From Bacteroidota bacterium (GTDB taxonomy: Bacteria > Bacteroidota > Rhodothermia > Balneolales > Balneolaceae): DNA of 12,426 bases. Position numbers and translations under genes: made by a program. Shown piece by piece: positions 8,235-12,426 of this stretch. Under the pieces are notes generated by a model that made no database searches, had not been told where the DNA came from, and saw nothing but the letters and a program-made list of their open reading frames with translations. Every line of letters begins with the position of its first letter. The stretch's first letter is position 1. Where the stretch lies: the NCBI GenBank assembly GCA_024635465.1, contig JAGXIS010000037.1, positions 1 to 12,426 of the forward strand, in the 5' to 3' direction.

Positions 8235-9566
8235 ATGACCAATCAAATCCCTTTTTCCTTCGATGTACCCACGGTATCAGAACTGACCCAAAAAATCAAA
8301 CAGGTCCTGGAACAGAATTTCCGTGATATCTTGGTTGAAGGAGAAATCAGCAATTTAAGTCGCAGTAGAAACGGACACTTCTACTTCACAGTTAAAGATG
8401 ATAATGCACAGCTGCCCTGTGTGATTTGGCGAAATAGTGCCGATCGAATGAATCTGGATCTCCGTGATGGTCAACAGGTTGTACTGGGTGGTGACGTTCA
8501 GGTATACGCTCCCCATGGAAAGTATCAAATGATTGTAACCCTTGTCCAGCAAGCCGGAATTGGCCGGTTGCAGCAAAAATTTGAAGAGCTTAAAAAGAAA
8601 CTCGAAGCTGAGGGGCTTTTTGAGCAATCACAAAAAAAGAAACTTCCTGCATTTCCAAAAAAAATTGGCGTAATCACTTCATCGACCGGAGCAGCCTTTC
8701 ATGATATTCGTTCAACCATGGAGCAACGATGGCCTGTTGCTACTCTATACCTCCACCACGCTTCCGTTCAAGGACTCAACGCAGCCGGAGAAATCGCAAA
8801 TGCCATTCATTATTTTGCTCAACAGAAAACTCCTGTAGACCTACTAATTATTGGTCGTGGTGGTGGTTCTTTAGAAGATCTTTGGCCATTTAATGAGGAG
8901 ATCGTTGCCAGATCTATTTTTGACTGCCCAATACCCATCATTAGTGCGGTCGGACACGAAGTGGATTTTAGTATTTCTGATTTTGTAGCCGATGCCAGAG
9001 CCGCTACTCCTACACAATCCGTCATTTTAGCTACACCGGATATTAATGAACTCAGATATCAGATTGAAGGGCATACTCAATCATTAGACACGATCATCAA
9101 GCAAAAAATCCAATACTATCAGGATTATGTTAACCGATTGGTCCATTCGCACGCGCTTTTAGTTGTACAGGAAAAACTGAAATATCTCAGGAATCATGTA
9201 GCTTCAATAACGGATAAGATTCATGCTTATCAAGAACGTAATTTCAGATATCATCTAAATAAGTTTAGCCATTTACGATCCTCATTTGAACAGTCAGGTC
9301 CTAATAACAGAATTCGGGAATTGAACGACCATCTCTCAGGATTGAGACAGGGACTCTTCTACAAATACGATCGTATGCTCTCGTTACAAAAAGAATCCCT
9401 CAACTCTCAACTTCACAAACTGGAAGAACTCAATCCCAAAGCCCCCATGGATAGAGGTTTTACAAGAATACTCCAAAAGGGTCGGTGGATAAAAGAGAAA
9501 GACTCTTTAGCTTCAGACAGACCTTTTGAAATAGAGTGGAAAGATGGAAAAACTCAGATTAATTAA
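8235..9566 (+). CDS. xseA: Exodeoxyribonuclease VII large subunit XseA
   Basis: XseA is the catalytic large subunit of exonuclease VII, which degrades single-stranded DNA to oligonucleotides in repair and recombination, in complex with several XseB subunits. The 443-residue protein has an N-terminal OB-fold DNA-binding domain (about 10-105, VEGEISNLSRSRNGHFYFTV), then the nuclease domain. Signature stretches are GVITSSTGAAFHDI (145-158), LIIGRGGGSLEDLWPFNEE (204-222) and ISAVGHEVDFSISDFVADARAATPTQ (from 236). H241 and D157 fall at known catalytic positions of the family. A long coiled-coil arm (about 270-400) and the usual C-terminal strand module (PMDRGFTRIL onward) complete it. The usual partner xseB is not next to it: only 111 bp separate it from the next gene. 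The start gives the normal N-terminus. An ATG at 8219 is out of frame. Confidence 0.97.
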   Translation: MTNQIPFSFDVPTVSELTQKIKQVLEQNFRDILVEGEISNLSRSRNGHFYFTVKDDNAQLPCVIWRNSADRMNLDLRDGQQVVLGGDVQVYAPHGKYQMIVTLVQQAGIGRLQQKFEELKKKLEAEGLFEQSQKKKLPAFPKKIGVITSSTGAAFHDIRSTMEQRWPVATLYLHHASVQGLNAAGEIANAIHYFAQQKTPVDLLIIGRGGGSLEDLWPFNEEIVARSIFDCPIPIISAVGHEVDFSISDFVADARAATPTQSVILATPDINELRYQIEGHTQSLDTIIKQKIQYYQDYVNRLVHSHALLVVQEKLKYLRNHVASITDKIHAYQERNFRYHLNKFSHLRSSFEQSGPNNRIRELNDHLSGLRQGLFYKYDRMLSLQKESLNSQLHKLEELNPKAPMDRGFTRILQKGRWIKEKDSLASDRPFEIEWKDGKTQIN

Positions 9567-9597
9567 TGATTTAAATACATTCAAATTCCACTTTTTT

Positions 9598-9623
9598 ATC
9601 AGTAAATCAATAACTGATTTTTA
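9598..9623 (+). terminator. Weak intrinsic terminator after xseA
   Basis: ATCAGT (9598-9603) pairs with ACTGAT (9613-9618) over a 9-nt loop and runs straight into TTTTT. The stem is short and AT-rich. It lies 32 nt after the xseA stop and before the kinase gene, which fits termination between the two units. Confidence 0.4.
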
Positions 9624-9677
9624 TATCTGTATATTAAATTGTTTCAGAATTTAATTCCCAGTTGCAAATAAAGAAGT

Positions 9678-11099
9678 ATGAATACATTAATCTCAGGATT
9701 TAACACAGAAGTGAAGGATGTTTTAACAAACGCTCTCGAAAAGAGAAATCACACTCTTTATGTCAAGGAACCTTCTGATGAGCTGTTGTCATTTCTGGAT
9801 GAAAAAAATATTACTCTCATTTTCCTTACTGATAACCTGGATAAGACCTTAAATTTCAGTCGACAAGTACGGGCAAAAAAAGAGGGCCGCAGATTTACCA
9901 TCTATTCAGTTATTAATAAGAATGATATGGATCAATTGTATAAGTTACTTGATGCAGACGTGGATCAGTACATTCTTGAATCACTATTCGACGAACAACG
10001 GCTGGATATTCGGATTGAATTTGCTGAACGACAGGCAAGGAATAAACAGGGACAGTTTCTAATTGAACAGAAACTACGAGTAAGTGAAGCGAGAGTTCGT
10101 GCTATTTTGAGCACTACCGTGGATGCAATAATTACTATTGATGAACGAGGACATATTCTATCTTTTAATCAAGCCGCTGAAAAACTGTTTCTTTTTCAAG
10201 CTTCTGATGTGATCGGGAAAAATGTTAGTATGTTGATGCCACAACCCTATAAAAGAGAGCATGACGGCTACATCAACAATTATCACAATACCGGCGAGAG
10301 AAAAATCATCGGTATTGGAAGAGAAGTTACCGGCCAACGTAAAGATGGGACACTGTTTCCGATGTATCTTGCTGTAAGTGAGGTCAACGCTAATGATGAA
10401 AAGTTTTTTACAGGAATTGTACGTGATATTACTGAACAACGTAGACTCGAACATGAAGTATTGCGTATCAGTGAACATGAAAGACGCCGAATTGGACAGG
10501 ATCTGCACGATGGACTGGGTCAGATGCTAACCGGTATCACTCTGATCAACAAAAGCATCGCATCTACCTTGAAAGATCAAGATCACAAACTCGCTACTGA
10601 GTCTGAGGAGATTACTAAACTGATTCGGGAAGCCGATGAATATGCGCGAAACCTTTCCAGAACACTGATACCTGTTGAATTGGAATCGAACGGACTCAAA
10701 GCTGCTATTCGGCGAATGGCTGATAATGCTGAAAAACTTTTCAATATCAAGTGCACACTGGTTGATTTTTTAGACATTAGTTTTGATGATCCAACTTCTC
10801 TTTCTCACCTCTATAGAATTATTCAGGAAGCCACAAGTAACGCTGTTAAACATGGGAATGCTTCCAATGTCATTATTAAAATGGAAGTGGATAAGGATAA
10901 ATTAGTTCTCTCAATAGAAGATGATGGAACGGGATTTCCTTCGGATTGGGATCAAGGGAAGGGGCTCGGTGTAAGAATCATGCAGTTTCGGTCAAACTTA
11001 ATTGGAGCCAATCTTCGAATACTCGAAAGCGATTTGGGAGGGGCTGCAATCATTATAACACTGTTGACAGTTGGATCATCCTATAAAATTATAAATTGA
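9678..11099 (+). CDS. Soluble sensor histidine kinase with FixL-like (probably haem) PAS domain
   Basis: This is a cytoplasmic sensor kinase for the adjacent NarL-type regulator, with 473 residues and no membrane segment. Domain order: a receiver-like alpha/beta domain (1-about 115), a PAS domain (about 134-255), HisKA_3 (about 262-330; phospho-acceptor H277 in GQDLHDGLGQ) and a HATPase domain (N388 in EATSNAVKHG; DDGTGF 415-420; GKGLGVRIM 427-435). The N-terminal domain lacks the paired acidic residues of the receiver pocket and has Glu at the usual Lys position (E101), so it is probably not phosphorylated. The PAS domain closely follows FixL: LMPQPYKREHDGYI then KIIGIGREVTGQRKDG. H195 and R215 are 20 residues apart, like haem-proximal H200 and ligand-sensing R220 of Bradyrhizobium FixL. 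Haem binding and O2 sensing are inferred. Similar PAS domains without haem exist. The regulator gene starts 34 nt later. Confidence 0.93.
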   Translation: MNTLISGFNTEVKDVLTNALEKRNHTLYVKEPSDELLSFLDEKNITLIFLTDNLDKTLNFSRQVRAKKEGRRFTIYSVINKNDMDQLYKLLDADVDQYILESLFDEQRLDIRIEFAERQARNKQGQFLIEQKLRVSEARVRAILSTTVDAIITIDERGHILSFNQAAEKLFLFQASDVIGKNVSMLMPQPYKREHDGYINNYHNTGERKIIGIGREVTGQRKDGTLFPMYLAVSEVNANDEKFFTGIVRDITEQRRLEHEVLRISEHERRRIGQDLHDGLGQMLTGITLINKSIASTLKDQDHKLATESEEITKLIREADEYARNLSRTLIPVELESNGLKAAIRRMADNAEKLFNIKCTLVDFLDISFDDPTSLSHLYRIIQEATSNAVKHGNASNVIIKMEVDKDKLVLSIEDDGTGFPSDWDQGKGLGVRIMQFRSNLIGANLRILESDLGGAAIIITLLTVGSSYKIIN

Positions 11100-11112
11100 T
11101 TATATTTAGACC

Positions 11113-11128
11113 TTAACACTTTAACACT
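11113..11128. repeat. TTAACACT direct repeat (2 copies) before the regulator gene
   Basis: Two perfect copies of TTAACACT, followed by TTAAAATGG, fill most of the 34-nt space between kinase and regulator genes. They end 5 nt before the regulator ATG. They occupy the ribosome-binding position, and no Shine-Dalgarno sequence is visible. They may be a short slippage-prone repeat or simply AT-rich leader. Confidence 0.6.
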
Positions 11129-11133
11129 TTAAA

Positions 11134-11790
11134 ATGGCTACGGACAAACGAATATATATAGTCGACGATCACCCGTTAATGAGAAAAGGGTTGGTTATGA
11201 CCATAGAGAAAGAGATGGGATTTGAGGTCTGTGGTCAGGCTGAGAGTGCAGAAGAAGGGCTAAATGAAATTATCGATCTAAAACCTGATGCAGCTGTTTT
11301 TGATATCTCCTTACCGGGCATGAATGGGATAGAGCTCACTAAAAACATACTCCATCAAATGCCGGAATTAAAAATATTGGTAGTTTCTCGGCATGATGAA
11401 GAACTCTATGCGGAAAGAGCCATACGTGCAGGTGCCAAAGGATATTTGATGAAACTGGAAGCCGGCGAAACACTCGTTACCGCACTCCGCCAAATTTTAA
11501 AGGGTGGCATTTATTTGAGTGATAAGATCGGTTCCAAAATGATAATGAAGATCGCATCCGGAAATTCATCCAAAAGTGATAATCCTCTAGATTTACTTAG
11601 TGACCGGGAACTTGAAGTCTTTGAATTAACCGGGAAAGGCCATTCAACCAAAGATATCGGTAAAAAACTACATATATCTGTAAAGACAGTAGAATCCCAT
11701 CGTGCCAATATCAAAGAAAAATTGCAACTCGACACCGCAAATGAACTTATGCGGCACGCCGTACGGTGGGTTGAAGAGAGTTCCAGATAG
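11134..11790 (+). CDS. NarL/FixJ family response regulator (receiver + LuxR-type HTH)
   Basis: This is a DNA-binding response regulator, the expected phosphorylation target of the upstream HisKA_3 kinase. The 218-residue protein has an N-terminal receiver domain (5-120) with all key residues: D11-D12 (IVDDHP), phospho-acceptor D57 (VFDISLPGMNG), S85 (VVSRHD) and K107 (GYLMK). A linker rich in Ser and Asn follows. A C-terminal LuxR/GerE helix-turn-helix (about 150-212) shows LSDRELEVFELTGKG and then STKDIGKKLHISVKTVESHRANI, the recognition region. Unlike the kinase's own N-terminal domain, this receiver is intact. It is probably cotranscribed with the kinase. A GC-rich palindrome resembling sites of this regulator class lies 150 nt after its stop codon, ahead of the next gene. 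Confidence 0.96.
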   Translation: MATDKRIYIVDDHPLMRKGLVMTIEKEMGFEVCGQAESAEEGLNEIIDLKPDAAVFDISLPGMNGIELTKNILHQMPELKILVVSRHDEELYAERAIRAGAKGYLMKLEAGETLVTALRQILKGGIYLSDKIGSKMIMKIASGNSSKSDNPLDLLSDRELEVFELTGKGHSTKDIGKKLHISVKTVESHRANIKEKLQLDTANELMRHAVRWVEESSR

Positions 11791-11919
11791 CTTCCCAAAT
11801 ATTCCCTTTTTTCTGCACTACAATTCTGAATTAAGACCATATCTCATTGTTATCCTTTCAGTTAATTAATGAAATTCGTTTGAATATTTATTATTCTTGT
11901 ACAGTTTAACCTTTTAAAT

Positions 11920-11979
11920 AGGGGTAATCACTAGGTCTCGTAGGGGAAGCCCCTACTTCTCATTCAGAATAATACCCCT
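11920..11979. promoter_or_regulatory. Nested inverted repeats: candidate NarL/NreC-type operator
   Basis: The inner palindrome is GTAGGGG-AAG-CCCCTAC (11940-11956), with perfect 7-bp arms. Around it lies a second inverted repeat, AGGGGTA (11920-11926) and TACCCCT (11973-11979). TACCCCT fits the NarL heptamer consensus TACYYMT. The inner palindrome resembles the published NreC site TAGGG-N4-CCCTA, but here the spacing is N5. It lies in the 304-bp gap between the regulator stop and the start of the exported-protein gene, just before a TATAAT box. Alternatively it is an RNA structure: AGGGG and CCCCT each occur twice, so the pairings are interchangeable, and it could end the regulator transcript. 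The rest of the gap is AT-rich, with no gene seen. Confidence 0.5.
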
Positions 11980-11989
11980 GACTCTTTTA

Positions 11990-11995
11990 TATAAT
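11990..11995 (+). promoter_or_regulatory. Putative -10 box of the exported-protein gene
   Basis: TATAAT lies 99 nt before the start at 12095. No acceptable -35 hexamer is found at the normal spacing, which is usual for activator-dependent promoters. With a start site around 12002, the GC palindrome would be centred near -54. It could also be a chance match in AT-rich DNA. Confidence 0.35.
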
Positions 11996-12094
11996 GCTTC
12001 TGATATTGGTCATGTGTTAAAATATTAAGACATACTGATCTTAAATTGAATCACAAAGAAATTGAACCAATAAGAACAATTAAAAGTAAAAATC

Positions 12095-12426
12095 ATGAAA
12101 ACTATTATAACTACAATTACCATACTGCTACTGGCTCTTACCATTTTCGAGTCACAAGCAGTTGCTCAAGATAACAGAGACTTGCAATACTTCAGAACTC
12201 CTGACAAAACAGGATTGAATGTATTTGAAACTACCAAGGATAACGATGTCGAATTTGATGGTGTAACTGTCAGAATAGGCGGTTCCAATACACTACAATT
12301 CCAGGCACTCGATCAGGAGAACAATGCAGGTGGAATATTTGATATCGGACCGAATTTTAACCTCGCTACATCAAACCTAGATCTTGATGTTCAATTGCAT
12401 AATGGGTTAAGAATGCACCTTCGAAC
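12095..12426 (+). CDS. Exported, probably outer-membrane porin-like protein, 3'-truncated
   Basis: The frame opens at ATG 12095 and stays open for 110 codons to the window edge, so the gene is cut at its 3' end. The first 25 residues form a clear Sec signal peptide: MK, then a hydrophobic core (IITTITILLLALTIF), then a short polar region with a probable cleavage site after AVA (before QDN). The mature part alternates polar and hydrophobic residues (VTVRIGGSNTLQFQALD; NFNLATSNLDLDVQLHNGLRMHLRT), like amphipathic strands of an outer-membrane beta-barrel. I recall a similar start in porin-like proteins of related marine Bacteroidota-type bacteria, but the family cannot be fixed from this fragment. 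Position next to the two-component system and palindrome makes it a candidate target. There is no strong Shine-Dalgarno site, as is usual here. Confidence 0.75.
   Translation, partial: MKTIITTITILLLALTIFESQAVAQDNRDLQYFRTPDKTGLNVFETTKDNDVEFDGVTVRIGGSNTLQFQALDQENNAGGIFDIGPNFNLATSNLDLDVQLHNGLRMHLR

Noticed and set aside
8105..8326. Plus-strand open frame running through the TTTTCAC array into xseA
   Set aside because: Its middle is the translated heptamer repeat and its end overlaps xseA in another frame. No protein-like composition.
12025..12044. TTAAGA...TCTTAA inverted repeat in the leader of the exported-protein gene
   Set aside because: Only 6 bp, AT-rich, with an 8-nt loop and no T-run. 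Expected by chance in such DNA.

Overview
The window looks like a chromosomal segment from a moderately AT-rich bacterium of the Bacteroidota/Balneolota (Rhodothermota) kind. This is inferred from gene content and style: weak or absent Shine-Dalgarno sites, AT-rich leaders, and heptamer microsatellites between genes. No rRNA gene is present to fix the taxonomy. Most genes are ordinary housekeeping or regulatory genes. There are no CRISPR arrays, insertion sequences, prophage genes or tRNA genes that I can support.

Layout. Positions 1-1508 hold the 3' three quarters of NAD-dependent DNA ligase (ligA), cut by the left edge. Positions 1710-4984 hold a tight two-gene unit: a membrane 7TM-HD c-di-AMP phosphodiesterase (PgpH type), then the XerD tyrosine recombinase 2 nt later. 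A GlpF-like aquaglyceroporin (5129-5893) follows and overlaps, tail to tail, a minus-strand fatty-acid-hydroxylase/sterol-desaturase family membrane enzyme (5878-6702). Also on the minus strand are an unrecognised 95-residue protein (6746-7033) and an SRAP (YedK/HMCES) abasic-site protein (7263-7946). The SRAP gene diverges from xseA (8235-9566), and the 288 bp between them is built of heptamer tandem repeats with an inverted layout and a small hairpin.

The right part is a two-component system: a soluble sensor kinase (9678-11099) and a NarL/FixJ-type response regulator (11134-11790). The kinase has a degenerate receiver-like N-terminus, a PAS domain strikingly like the haem PAS of FixL (with the proximal-His and distal-Arg positions), and HisKA_3 and HATPase domains. 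After the regulator, a 304-bp gap holds a 7-bp-arm GC-rich palindrome nested inside a second 7-bp inverted repeat. It lies just upstream of a TATAAT box and a truncated gene for an exported, probably outer-membrane, protein (12095 to the edge).

The most interesting reading is a candidate oxygen- or gas-sensing FixL-like/NarL-like system with a recognisable operator next to a possible target gene. The palindrome resembles the NreC/NarL class of sites. The second point of interest is the heptamer-repeat intergenic region, which places the same TTTTCAC units, in sense orientation, in the leaders of both divergent DNA-repair genes. Both are inferences from sequence and need the tests listed under findings.
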